Source: Macroventuria anomochaeta
Lineage: Eukaryota; Ascomycota; Dothideomycetes; Pleosporales; Didymellaceae
NCBI RefSeq assembly: GCF_010093625.1
Contig: NW_022985391.1
Span: forward strand, 310,466 to 374,465
DNA length: 64,000 bases
Direction: 5' to 3'
Shown here: positions 11,287-22,656 of the stretch, piece after piece
Layout of the letters: every line of letters begins with the position of its first letter
How positions within the stretch are numbered: position 1 is the stretch's first letter
Notes under the pieces: model-generated
Told to the model about the DNA's origin: nothing
What the model saw: the letters and a program-made list of their open reading frames with translations, nothing else
Database searches by the model: none
Program-made: the position numbers and the translations under genes

Positions 11287-11899
11287 TCACTCATATGCAC
11301 CGACGCCTGCTTGATTGATTTCGGACGGGTATGTGCGGTTGAAGTAAAGGGGCTCTCCGATAAAGGTCTTTCGATGGCTCTCGAAGTAGTCCTGCTGGAT
11401 CCAGGGGTCGGTAGGGTAATCATGACCAAGGGCTGGTGGCGTTTGCATGGACAATGCTGCGTGTATGACCCTCGTCGATGTCTTCATAGCAGAGGATGGA
11501 TCCAGGGGTCGGTAGGGTAATCGTGGCCGAGGGCTGGTGGCGTTTGCATGGACGATGCTGCTTGTATGATCCTCGATGTCTTCATAGGAGAGTATGTTGA
11601 TCTGCATAGTTAGCTTTAGAGTTGATATGCGAGTGCCGTTCTAGGCTTACCGTTAAATCAAGTCTTGCTCATCCTCAGTCGCGTGCTTCCGCTGAATGTG
11701 TTGTTTAAAATTATCCAATCGCGGCCACACCTTCTCATTGGCTTCGCAGTCATCAGCGGCGCATCGGTATGCCTCGCTTCTCAACCCGATCCTGTGTGCG
11801 CTTTTCTTGTGTCGGTCAAGATCGTTGGTTGTCACAAACCCTTTGCCGTTTCTCTTACAGTTCGGCACGTCGCAAATAAATGGGCCGAAGGGTTTCGGG
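11287..11899 (-). pseudogene. out-of-frame C2H2-finger tail of the kinase gene
   Basis: Directly downstream of the kinase frame, but shifted by one base, lies a recognisable zinc-finger region. The first finger reads C-x4-C, then GKGFVTTNDLDRHKKSAH; a second has CAADDC and then WPRLDNFKQHIQRKH. This pairing is common at the end of fungal proteins that combine regulatory domains with C2H2 fingers. The finger frame stops at TAA (11655-11653). A clean intron follows (GTAAGC to TATGCAG, 11650-11607), and beyond it the same register continues into sequence that resembles the next repeat copy (SMQTPPALGHDYPTDPWI occurs in both). The true old C-terminus is probably the frame ending at 11287. I read this as a once-continuous coding tail now broken by a frameshift, a stop and a tandem duplication. 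Confidence 0.6.
11396..11588. repeat. 101-bp imperfect tandem duplication
   Basis: The sequence from 11396 to 11496 is repeated from 11497 to about 11588. The copies share the block TGGATCCAGGGGTCGGTAGG and most of what follows, with a few substitutions and a 3-bp gap in the second copy. Because 101 is not a multiple of three, the duplication shifts the coding register on the minus strand. Confidence 0.9.
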
Positions 11900-13969
11900 T
11901 ATTTCAGGATCAAACACCAGGGTGATGAAGGGGACACCACGCATGGGTCGACGTTCAAGTTGCAGCACAACCACAACGATGCGTGCCGTGTAAGAGTATG
12001 ATTCCAGGTCTCCTTCTAACCGCAAACGCAAGCATATGTTGTCGTAATAAATGTCGCAAGCGGAATGAAGATACAAACTTTTCATGAGCTCTGCCCGAGA
12101 AAGTTGTGAGACTTCACTCAATCTTTCTTGGCTGGGTATATCGACTCTGTCCAGCAATTTCTTGACCCTCAAGTTGAAGTCTCTGAAGTCGTTGTTGTCG
12201 CCGAACGACACGTTGATGGAATCTCCTGGGTTGAAAACATTGTCACCACAGGGAATCAATCGAAGGTCTGTGTCATAAAACAGTTGTGCAAACCCGATAT
12301 CTGTACCGAACATGTCGAACGAAGGCCGGCCAAGGGGTTCTCTCCAGAGCGGGCTATGAACTGCTCCGTTTGAACCGGTAGCCAGCAGTTTGCAGCAGCT
12401 GCCCATCCACAAAGGTCCTTCATGTCCATAGAACGATTGGTCTTGGCTGGCCTCGTCCAGTCTCTTGACTACCTGTGCCGCTGTCGGCCTCATGAGCCTG
12501 TCAGGCTCCAACAACAATGATTTAATGAAAGAGAGTAGCCACTGGAGTCCAGAAGGGGATGCATGTTTATGAGGCGTGGAGGAGTCGCTTAGCATAGTAA
12601 ACCAGGCTTCTGTAGCAGCTGTGTTTTCTGCATAGCTATCACGCATGGTACCGTTCAAGAGCCAGAAGCGATTCAACTCTTGCAACTTGTAACCATGCAG
12701 TCGAGAGACGATGTCGAAGAGGATGCAGCCCATGCTCCAAATATCGCTCAAACGGCTCCTTGGAGCGTGTTCGAAAACCTCTGGTGCGGAGTACCGTCTC
12801 GTGAAATGTTTTGGAGGACCCATGGTAGTGGTAATGCCCGTGTCAGACGCATCGAGGCTGTGAGCGAAATGTCAGCACAGTCAGATTCAGCAGAATTGTA
12901 GACACACCAGAATCCAAAGTCAGTCAGCAAGACATTCGGGCCATGAATGAGAACATTGTTTGGCTTTAGGTCATCGTGTCTACATTCTGTCAGAGCTTTT
13001 CATAGTTCCGTTACGGATAACCCACCGTATGCCAAGTTTATGTAGGTATGCGAGCGCAGACGCGATACAACCAACAGCACCGCTTAATACACAAAGTTGA
13101 TTTGAATCAAGATCCAGATCCAGGAATCTAGCCAGGTCCACGTCGGCCACAGGTGAGGACAGTATGTAGACTGAATCCATGCTTGTACACGAAGCCACCA
13201 GATCGACGCAATGCTGGTGTTGAACCTTCCGCATACCCGACACTTCACGTTCGAAGTTGAGCATAAGATCCCGTTGCATCTTGTACGTCCCTCGCCGTAT
13301 CATACTCTTGCAGGCATATTCTTGTCCGTCAAGCTGTCTCTTGACGCGAAAGACTTCCCCAAATCCCCCTGCTCCGAGAAAATCCAGTTCTTGGTCCGTT
13401 TCCTGAAAACTTAGCTGCTCGAAATCTGTAATTGAGAGGTGACTGCCGTGTAACTCTGCTGGTATATCCATAGCCAGGCTTACTTCTTGGTGCCAAAGAA
13501 AGTTAGCAAGCTCCTGGTTCTTCAACCACTTGGAGGCCAATCGCTTAGGAAGTGGGAGCCAGAAGTCAGTAACGCCGGCTTCGAGAAGCACTTCGAAGAG
13601 ATCAGGGCGATGAATAGCATGTAACAAAGTATGCAACTTTGAATCGCGATGCCCCGGTGTCTGGGGAGTTAGATTACCCACGCTGTTTGGGGTCGGTGCG
13701 ATGTCACAGGCTAAGACCTGTGCATAGCCATCTCGAAAGGATATCGGATCGATCTGGTCCCTCTTGGGACTCTGAGTCCCTTCAGATGTTTTGAGGTTGG
13801 CCCATAGAGGTGTATAGTCCCGCGTGCTACTGCCATAACGTGGAAGGCCAAAGTCCGCGGAAGACATACCATCTAGATCGATATGGCGTGAGCGCTTTCG
13901 AGGCCGCGTATTCTCATCAGAGTGGCTGGTGATGCTCGGTACATCTGGATTGAGGTGGGAAGGAGCCAT
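11855..13969 (-). CDS. protein kinase, C-terminal fingers lost by frameshift
   Basis: Three exons (13969-13026, 12979-12908, 12857-11855) give 672 residues before the frame ends. The N-terminal 190 residues are not a known domain to me. The kinase domain starts with a glycine loop LGAGGFGEVF (about 197-206) and the ATP-lysine in YACKS. The catalytic loop reads HDDLKPNN (D318 is the expected base; the usual Arg of HRD is Asp), followed by DFG (D335-G337), SAPEV and the DIWSMGC segment. All essential residues are present, so activity is possible. Many Pezizomycotina carry related kinases with extra regulatory regions; no pathway can be named. The last dozen residues after about 11899 come from a shifted frame (see the finger remnant), so the natural C-terminus is probably missing. 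Confidence 0.72.
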
Positions 13970-14430
13970 CGGTACCAGGCAGCATGCATGGTTCTATCAG
14001 GGTTCAGAGGATTCGAGCAGCCCAGAAGGCGAGGTCAAGAGTCTGTGAGAGAAAGGCTGAGGAGGCTCAGCGGTCCGCACTGAGCATCAGGATACGTTGG
14101 CTGCTCAGCCTTCTCCTGCATGCATGCCGAGCACATGCGCCACGCTCGACAGCTCGACCAGCCGCATTCTCGAGTTTCGCAACAACGAGCACTTGCCACA
14201 CAGTTTTCCAGTCTCGCCTAACAATTGGCCTTGCGAAGAGCGCAATGATATGAGAGTTGTCCACTGTGAGATGATTGGGAAGTGCCCCGCGGAGGGCAAG
14301 TCGCGTCAGGGAGGTCATTAGCGCGTCACTTATCGATACGGAACCTTAGCCGCCCCCTCCATGAACTTTTGTGACGCAAGGCGTTCAGAAATTCTAAAAA
14401 CACCAAACCTACCAAACCACACCGCACAAA
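13970..14430. other. divergent promoter, kinase / TSR2
   Basis: About 460 bp shared by the 5' ends of the kinase gene (-) and TSR2 (+). No coding sequence is seen. Confidence 0.55.
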
Positions 14431-15058
14431 ATGTCTGCGCCCGCGACCACAACAGCGATACCCAGTGCGTCCATGCGGTCACACTCACAACCAAACTTCT
14501 AACCATCTACCAGCGGAACTGCAGGACAAATTCGACCTCGGAATCTGGCATTGCCTCTTCAACTGGCCCACGCTCACCGTCGCCGTAACAAACCAATGGG
14601 GCGGCCCCGACTCCTCAGACAAGCGGGACTGGCTGGCGGGCCAAATCAGCGAGCTCTTCACCAACGAGCCGCTCACGGACGCTGAAGACGTCGAGGTCAT
14701 GCTCCTGCAAGTCCTCGAAGACGAGTTCGGATGCCGCGTCGAAGACGAGACCGAGATCGCCGTTGCGCGCGACATCATGGCTATCAGGAAGGAAGTTGGG
14801 GAGGGGAGGACGGGGACGATTGATAGTCTGCATGAGAAGTGGGAGAGCAGGAAGGGGAAGGAGGTTGCGACGGGGAACGTGCAGGTGTGTGAGGGGCATC
14901 AGGAGGATATGGATAGTGTGGACGAGGAGAGTGAGGATGAGGATGTCGATATGGATGAGGCGCCCGCGTTAGTGCCCGCGAGGCCGAGGGAGCCAAAGCC
15001 GGAGCCGGAGGTGGATGAGGATGGGTTTGAGAAGGTAGTGGGCAAGAAGAGGCGGTGA
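14431..15058 (+). CDS. TSR2: pre-rRNA processing protein Tsr2
   Basis: Two exons (14431-14464, 14514-15058) give 192 residues. The core shows the WGG-type Tsr2 domain: a helical FDLGIW..LFNWPTL segment and NQWGGPDS, followed by an acidic helix that ends in VLEDEFGCRVEDE. Tsr2 is a small chaperone that carries the ribosomal protein eS26 to the pre-40S particle and is needed for 20S pre-rRNA maturation. The C-terminal 70 residues are strongly acidic (SVDEESEDEDVDMDEA) and end in a basic KKRR, as in other fungal Tsr2 proteins. The first exon codes only MSAPATTTAIP plus one base. The start is chosen because only this ATG splices into the domain frame. Confidence 0.9.
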
Positions 15059-15483
15059 GGGGCTGCAAAGAGAGACCACAGGCACAGCAGGAAGGGAAGA
15101 GGGTAAGCGCTTATGAACAGGCTTCGTCGAGTGCATGGCTCTTGATAGAGTAAGTACCTCGACCAAAACTTGAGCAAGAGCAACGCCAGGTGAGCAGGAG
15201 CATGTCACAGGCCAGATGGAAAGGTTCAACTGTGAGAAGAGCAGGTCGTTCAGAGAGCGCAAAGTTCGTAATCTATCAAAAAAAAAGAAAAAGAAAAAGA
15301 GTGATTGTTGTGTCGTTTGTATGCGGTTGTTTGTGTAACATGTGAGCGTGCCTGGCCGACCTCATGCGCTAAACCGCTGGTTGCGGAGCTGCATGCAGGG
15401 TCCAAGTCAAATGCGCGCGGGACCTCACCAGACATTGTTAGCTCTCGCACCACCACTGACAGTACCTGCCAAGCTCCCACAGC
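15059..15483. other. intergenic, promoter of the BSD gene
   Basis: Separates two genes on the same strand. It contains an A/AG-rich tract (about 15277-15302), a usual fungal promoter feature. Nothing else is seen. Confidence 0.5.
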
Positions 15484-16903
15484 ATGGATTCTGCGTATGA
15501 TCACATTCAGGAGGAGAGCTACTCCCAGGATCAGTCTAAGAAGCAGACGGGCGAAAGCAGCTCCAATGCGCAGCCCAGCAACTTCAACACCGAGGTCCAG
15601 GAGGCATACAAGGCTATATCGAGCAGTCCGTGGGCGGCAAAACTAGGGGGGTTCTGGCAGACTGCGAAGAAGCAGGTGGGTTTTCGTCCGTTTCTTTGTT
15701 GTCGTGCCTCCCTAACGCTGCGGTGACAGGGCGAACAGTACTACGACACGGCGAGCAAGCAATACGCGTCCACCAGCAAAGAAGCAACCGTCGGCGTCTC
15801 GACCCTCATCAGCCATGCACGCAACCTCTCTGTCCAGGCCAACGATGCGACTACCTCCACAGCAAAAGACGCGCCGACCGAGCAAGACGCAAGCAAGGAG
15901 GACATGACCCCTCATCCCGACCGCCCCGAGTCGCTTACCGCCGACATTGTTAAAGAAGCTGAGGGGATCCTCTCACTCTTCCGCTCCAACGCCTCCAAGC
16001 GCCTCAAAGAGCTACAGAAGGCCGAAGACGCCGCCGACGAAGCGCTGCTCAAGTTCGGCTCCAACATCCGCAACTTCCTGAGCGAAGCCGTCAGCATCGC
16101 GCCCCCAGCGTCCGGATCGCAGGCCGAGAAGGACGGCGCCGTACTCTTCGAATCAAAGGACAGCAGCGGGAAGAAGGTGGTGCACGCGACACGCTTCGAC
16201 GCACAGCTCCACGTCATTCACTCGTCTCTCGACTCGTTCCTGAAAGACCCCGCGAGCCCGCAGTGGGAGGCGTGGAAGAAGAGCTTCGACGCGGAGAAGA
16301 AGACGGATGCCATCGCAAAGGACTTGGAGAAACACGAGGAGCTGAGGACTGCCATGGAGAAGGTTGTCCCCGAGAAAGTAGACTATGCGACGTTCTGGTG
16401 CAGATACTACTTCCTGCGCCACGTTATCGAGAGCGAGGAGCAGCGCAGGAGGGAGATGCTGAAGGGTACGTTTTCCCAAGTCCATCAGTCCATAAGCAGC
16501 CTATTGACGTGTTATTACAGCATCCGCACCCGCCGACGAAGAAGAAGTAGACTGGTCCTCCGGCTCCGAGTCCGAGTCCGACGATGACGTCGCCGCAAAA
16601 TCCACAGCCAAACCCACCACCACCGCCGCCAAGCCTTCCGAGCCAAGTCCCAAATCCACATCCACCTCCGACCTCACAAAGAGCCAAACAACCATCAAGC
16701 CCGAAACTGAGTCAGACACTCTGAAGCCCGCACAACCGCGCCGCTCGAATGACGAGAAGAGCGTAGCGGACAGTGATGCGAGTTATGATCTGGTTAGTGG
16801 AGCGACAAGTCGGGCGCCGAGTCGGGCGCCGGGGAGTCCAAAGGGGAAGGCGAGTGATACGAAGGTGGTTGAGGAGGAGAGCGAGGATGATGACTGGGAG
16901 TAG
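15484..16903 (+). CDS. DOS2: BSD-domain protein, Dos2-like
   Basis: Three exons (15484-15675, 15730-16465, 16521-16903) give 436 residues. The middle of the protein is helical, and a BSD domain lies near residues 270-315 with the typical VDYATFWCRYYFLRH aromatic core. Family members in yeasts (Dos2) and animals (BSDC1) have this layout, with a C-terminal acidic region. Here the last exon codes a Ser/Glu/Asp-rich tail that ends in EEESEDDDWE. Yeast Dos2 is cytosolic and poorly characterised, with links to ubiquitin/green-fluorescent reporter turnover; a precise role is not claimed. Introns have regular borders, and the 55-nt second intron falls just after the BSD core. Confidence 0.82.
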
Positions 16904-17179
16904 CCTCAATGAAGCTTGTTTGTATTGGCGCAAGGGCGTTTGGGGAGAGGTAGCGATCGTCATGTGCCAACGATCAGGAATCATGACTCTGGATATGGAT
17001 ACACGCATAAGCACATCAATTGGAGAATTTCATTGCGGGTCTTGGGCTTGGGCGCTCGCTCGCTATGCTATGCTGCGCTGATGGAGAAGTGAAAACAGGA
17101 GCCACACGAGCGCCGGAAATGCCAAGTCATCGTACCGTGTACCGACTCCCTTCGAGACGCGAATCATACATCTTCCCCT

Positions 17180-19447
17180 TCAGCTACTCGGCGGTGTTTG
17201 CGGCTGCGGCGGAGGAAATCTGGGCTGTCTGAACCTGGAACTCTTCTCCTGCCCCGTCTGTGTCGTTGCTCTCCTCAGTAACGGACTCGGACTGCTCATC
17301 GACGCGTGGCTCGGACGACTCAGTGATGAGACATCGACTGTCGACTTACTCCTCCCTGTCGACGGCGGGTTTGGCGTCCCAGACTGCGAGTACGGCGTAC
17401 TCATCCCTGAACGGCTGCCTGTCGGATACCCAACGTAGTCATACTGTACCTCTCCTCCCCTCCCCTCCTCATACTCTTCGCGATCTTGACTCAACCCCTC
17501 TCTCTCCTCATGCCTAGCCCGCGCCTGATACTCCTCTCCCCGCCGCTTAATCGGACTCTCATCATACGGATCAAACCCCACTCTCTGCCTCGCCTCCCTC
17601 CTCGCTCTTCTCCTCAACTCAGAGTCCCCGCCCGAACCCACCGTACTGCTCTCCGAGAGGAAGAATGTGAGGAACTCGTCTGGGATCGCGAGGTGTGAGG
17701 ATTGCTGGAATTGCTGCAAAGCGGTCAGGCGGATGAGCATTTCCAGCATTGAGAGGGAGGTTTTTATTGGGGGGAGGGTGGTCGGTGGGGTGCTGGTTGC
17801 GTGGGTGGGTATGGCGGATTTTTCGGGGGAGGGAACGAGCTGCCCGGACTGGGACGGCGGGGTCGAGGGATGCAGGTTGAGGTTCGAGAGGCTTGATAGG
17901 AGACCTGGTGATTCTGAGCGAGACCGGCTGGCAGCCGTGTCTGCGGCTGAGGGTGTTGAGATGTCTAGTGCTGGTTCTCCGGTGTCGTCAAAGTCCGAGT
18001 CCGAATCAAGTTCTTCCTGGTAGACTTCGAAGGCCATCCATTCCAAGTCGAGCGTTGGAGGTAGGCGCCAGGGGTAGGTTGCAGACTCTGCTTGCACTGC
18101 TTCTTCTTCCGCGAGGTCTGCCGTAGATTCGCGACGGAACTGGGCGTCTAGTTCGGATTGCTCGTCGTCTCCTTCGCCTACTGTGTGCGAGTCATCGGAC
18201 TCATATCCAGTGTCTGTGGGCTCATGTTCCATCATTCGGCGCGGAGGCGGCGCGTTGACGTCGCGCTTCAACAAGAGTATTGGGTTGTTAGCCTCACCGT
18301 CGCCGCCGATGTTCAAGATCTTGCCTGTGTCGGCGTAGAAGATCTTCGAGATCTCGTGAATGGGTATGATCTCCCGTACACCAGCTTGATCAACTCCATC
18401 ATACGGACCAGGTTGAGGCTCGTCATCCTCGAACGTGTGCACGCGACCATCATCCAAGTCTTCGACTATCAGGAGTTGGTACGCAAACTCCTGTAGCGCA
18501 CTCTCCGATGGAATGTGACGATGGTTGCCTTCATCAGCCTTGCTGGCTTTTGTGCTGAATGGAACTGGGTAGTCGTAGACATTCTCTAGCGGAACCCTCA
18601 GCAACGTCACTCTAGCTTTGTGCATGACTTCCTTCCATGTCGTCTCGCGTTGGCGAAGCAGCTCATCGTGAGTCGGAACAGCATAGCCCGAAAACAGCAT
18701 GTACATCGAGAGGGTAAACGTCGGACCAATCTGCTGAGCCCTGGGTTTCGACATGCAATAGTGCGAATCTCCAGCGGTGAGGAAGGTGCTGGCCTGCAGC
18801 AGCCGGGATGGAGAAACAGTCGGCGGTAGATTGGTAGACAAACTGACGCCCGATGTTGTGATAGCAAGATTGATCAGCGGCACTGCGTCTTCGATTCGGG
18901 CTAAAAGTTGCTTCATCTCAGCGATAATCATCCTCAACTCCATGTCATTCTGGGCTCGTGACTTTGCTCTTGAGCTGCCTCTCCTAGAAAGCTGCTCCTC
19001 AACAACCGCCTTCTCTACACGGCTGCCGAGCGATTGAATGTCCCACCGCAAAGATTTGGTCAATGTGACTGCTGATTCAAGTGTAGTGTTTCCACGTGCT
19101 GAGATGAGCTCGATCATGTCTATTGCCGGCGAGATAATCTGCTTTATGTTAGACAATGTACCATCCAGTCAGTAGAAGACTGACCTTGATCTTCGAGTCC
19201 AGCCGTGATTGCAGTGCTGCAAGCTCTTGCTTTTCTTGGCCATCGACCGTTTTCATTAGTCGGCCGCATTGTTTGATCGCATATGTACTTGTGATAGCTA
19301 TGCCACTGCGAATAGCATAGCTCATAGCCTGCTGGGTGACCTGATAGGGCGTCAGGCAAGATTCTCGATTCGTAAAAACGGGCCATATGACAGCTCGTGA
19401 CCGTACACAGAGTCAGAAGGCCTCACCTTTGCTAGCAACACCTCCAT
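17180..19447 (-). CDS. YRB30: Ran-GTP-binding protein Yrb30
   Basis: Three exons (19447-19427, 19340-19185, 19138-17180) give 711 residues. The N-terminal 260 residues match the fungal Ran-binding family: AMSYAIRSG, QCGRLMKTVDG, SKIKIISPAIDMIELISARG and LRWDIQSL are hallmarks. Yeast Yrb30 binds Ran-GTP, helps release it from exportins and shuttles between nucleus and cytoplasm. The C-terminal half is disordered, rich in Ser, Pro and Glu, and longer than in yeast (440 residues). The first coding exon has only seven codons. It is supported because the ATG lies directly before a good donor and the domain begins right after the acceptor. The gene is head-to-head with SUP35. Confidence 0.88.
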
Positions 19448-19882
19448 ATTGGGTATCGAGGTTGACTTGCTCCTGCGCAAAGCTGGTAAACGCTCAAGGG
19501 GAAAAGACGACCGACGTCATTGTACAAGAATGACGCGGCTGAGAGAAACAGAACAGAAAACAAGCCAGGTCGAAAGGAGCGTGGGTGACGTTGGAGCATG
19601 GTTGCGCGGTGAGTCTCGTTGACTGTTTACTAGGGGATCCTTGGCCAATGGGCGTCAGGCAGCGAAGTTTGGTGGGTGAGATGCCCCGCCACCATCGAAT
19701 GGGCAGCAGCGGCCCGCACAATTCTACTTTTCCGCTACCGACGACGCCCCAGCGGTCTTGCACATAAAGGACCCAAGTCATTCATTAGGGCCTGCAACTA
19801 CTGTGCGACCGCATCCCGGACTTCTCGAATTCACCGTCACCCCGAATTCGCCTAACGACCGCACAGCGACCCCGCACACATC
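19448..19882. promoter_or_regulatory. divergent promoter, YRB30 / SUP35
   Basis: A 435-bp region serving two housekeeping genes in opposite directions. A CCAAT box is visible near 19644 and an AGGGG element near 19632. Pyrimidine-rich sequence precedes the SUP35 ATG. The function of these elements is inferred from position only. Confidence 0.5.
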
Positions 19883-22094
19883 ATGGCTGAGAACTGGGAA
19901 GAAGAGGAGGAGAGGCTCGCGCAGCAGACGGGCGGCATGAACCTCAATAACCAGCCTCAGGCTTTCGTGCCCGGCGCGGCATCCTTCACACCCGGCGCGT
20001 CGTCGTTCGTCCCCGGACAGGCCTACAACCAGTACCAGCAGCAGGGTTACGGGCAATACCAGCAGTACGGAGGATACAACCAGCAGTACGGTGGCCAGTA
20101 CGGTGGCTACCAGCAGCAGCAGCAGCAGCAGCAGGGCGGTTATCCCAACTACGGCCAAGGGCAGCAGGGTGGCTACCCTAACTACGGACAGCAGGGCGGA
20201 TATGGACAGCAGTACGGAGGATACCAGCAGCAAAACTACCAGCAGCCACAGCAGCAGCAGCAGCAGGCGCCTGTAAAGATTGCAAAGCGTGGCGAGGTTG
20301 ACCAGGCTGCTGAGCCCAAGAAGGACGCTGCGCCCAAGGCCAAGGTTTTGTCTATCGGTGGCGATGCGCCAAAGTCCAAGGTCCTCTCCATCGGCGCAGA
20401 TGCCGTCGCACCAAAGACCGAGAAGGTTGGCGGTACCAAGGTCCTTTCTCTTGGAGCTGCAGCGCCAGCTGAGAAGTCGGTAAAGGAGACACAAGACAAG
20501 ACCATGCCCGAGGCTGGAGCCAAGGTTGCTGCCAAGCAGGCCATCGAAAAGACCGGCGAGCCCACCACGGCTACACCTGCAAGCTCCGGCCACACATCAC
20601 CAACACCAGCATCTGGACGCAACAGCCCTACACCCACAGCAAAGGACAAGATCATCCAGAAGGCCGCCGATGTCGAGAAGGAGGTCGAGGAGGTTGTTGA
20701 CGAGGCCACACTCGCTGAGATCTACGGAAAAGAGCACGTTAACATCATTTTCTTGGGTCACGTCGATGCTGGAAAGTCCACACTTGGTGGCAGTATCCTC
20801 ATCTCCACAGGCATGGTCGACGAGCGAACACTCGACAAGTACAAGCGCGAAGCCAAGGACGCCGGCCGTGAAACCTGGTACATCTCGTGGGCGCTCGACT
20901 TGAACAAGGAGGAACGTCAGCAGGGTAAGACCATCGAGGTCGGCCGTGGGTTCTTCGAAACAGAGAAGCGCCGATACTCCATCCTGGACGCACCCGGCCA
21001 TAAGACTTACGTCCCCAACATGATCGGTGGAGCATCTCAAGCAGATGTCGGTCTCCTCGTTATCTCGGCGCGTAAGGGAGAGTACGAGACAGGTTTCGAG
21101 AAGGGTGGTCAGACACGAGAGCACGCCATGTTGGCCAAGACACAGGGTGTCAACAAGCTGATCGTCGTCGTCAACAAGATGGATGACCCCACGGTGGAGT
21201 GGTCTGAGGACCGCTTCAAGGAGTGCACCAGCAAGGTCGTTCTTTTCCTCAAGGGTCTTGGCTACAACCCCAAGACCGACATTTACATGATGCCCGTCAG
21301 TGCGCAGACATTCACTGGCATCAAGGACCGTGTGCCCAAGGAGAAGGCCCCCTGGTACGACGGCCCATCTCTCCTCGAGTACCTGGACAACATGCAGGCT
21401 TTGGAGCGCAAGATCAACGCTCCTTTCATGATGCCCATCGCTGCCAAGTACAAGGACATGGGTACCATGATCGAAGGCAAGATCGAGTCCGGAATCATCA
21501 AGAAGGAGCAAAAGTACCTTATGATGCCCAACAAGGATCTGATCCACATCTCTGCTCTATACGGAGAGCAGGAAGACGAAATTCCCGGTGCCACATGCGG
21601 TGACCAAGTCCGCATCCGTATCCGTGGTGTTGAGGAGGAAGACATCCTGCCCGGTTACGTTCTCTGCTCGCCGAAGCGACCCGTCAACTGTGTCTCTACA
21701 TTCGAGGCCCAGATCGTCCTGCTCGACATCAAGTCCATTTTCACAGCTGGTTTCAACTGCGTGCTGCACGTCCACGCTGCACAAGAGGAAGTCACCATCT
21801 CGGCGCTGCTGCACAAGCTCGAAAAGGGCACCGGTCGCAAGAGCAAGAAGGCACCCGGTTTCGCCACAAAGGGTATGAGCATCATCGCTCGAGTGGAGGT
21901 TACAGGCACAGCTGGATCTATTTGCGTTGAGCGCTTTGAGGACTACCCCCAGCTTGGTCGTTTTACACTGAGGTACGTTGTAATCCACCACCACTCGAGT
22001 GCGCCGCATCTGACAAACATACAGAGACCAAGGTCAGACGATTGCCATTGGCAAGATCACCAAGCTCATTACCGCCGAGAACGCTACTGCTTAA
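19883..22094 (+). CDS. SUP35: translation termination factor eRF3 (Sup35)
   Basis: Two exons (19883-21972, 22025-22094) give 719 residues. The N-terminal 135 residues form a prion-type region rich in Gln, Tyr, Gly and Asn with repeats such as YGGYNQQYGGQYGGY. A charged Lys/Ala/Thr linker follows (about 135-280). The GTPase domain then begins with GHVDAGKST (from G292), DAPGHKTYVP and NKMDD. The C-terminal EF-Tu-type barrels end in a final exon with DQGQTIAIGKITKL. eRF3 is the GTPase partner of eRF1 that drives release of finished proteins at stop codons. The length is near that of yeast Sup35 (685). The short last intron lies within the last barrel, as is common in filamentous fungi. Confidence 0.97.
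20111..20134 (+). repeat. CAG x8 run in the SUP35 prion-like region
   Basis: Eight perfect CAG triplets code a Gln run inside the Q/Y/G-rich N-terminal domain. Such runs are length-variable between strains. Confidence 0.95.
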
Positions 22095-22656
22095 GCTTCT
22101 GTAGCGCACGCGACTGTATCTTGACGAGTTACGAGTGGTTGGGAGGCAATCTAGAGGATGCATGTGCTAAGGAAGGAATATGCCATAGACCAAAAGTGAA
22201 ACCGCATACACTGAATACTCCACACACCGTTCTTCCGTATTCGATCTTTGTATGATGATGATATTGTGTTAGGCGTACCGCTATTCCCGCGGTTATAGGC
22301 ATCTGAGACAAACCTTTTAGTGCTGCAATTTACAACCTTCATTCCACTTGCCGTTTCCGGAAGGAGCTCCGCGCCTGAAACATTGTTGGCGAACATGGTA
22401 ACATCGTCAAAAAGGATGCCGTAGAACATCGCCCACATCACAGTTGTTGAACACCAATCCCACACCTCCCTTCTCACGCCGGACACTATGACGTCACTGT
22501 GATTTGACGCGCTTCAACTGGGCCCATATGCTTTGCGAAGAAGGTCTGACAAGGGTTCCAGCGGGCTTCACTGAACCAGTTCCTCTCGCGCAAGATCAAG
22601 ATGTGATGTACACCGAGCTTATTGATTCCTCATCATTGACCGACAATCCTCATCAT
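22095..22656. other. intergenic, convergent 3' ends
   Basis: Lies between the 3' ends of SUP35 and the AlkB-like gene. No coding sequence is supported. Confidence 0.5.

Noticed and set aside
19778..20593. Minus-strand frame rich in Leu and Val opposite SUP35
   Set aside because: Antisense of the Q/A/K-rich region of SUP35; the hydrophobic look comes from reading CAG and GCC codons in reverse.
20597..21547. 316-codon minus-strand frame inside SUP35
   Set aside because: Antisense shadow of the GTPase domain with strong codon bias.
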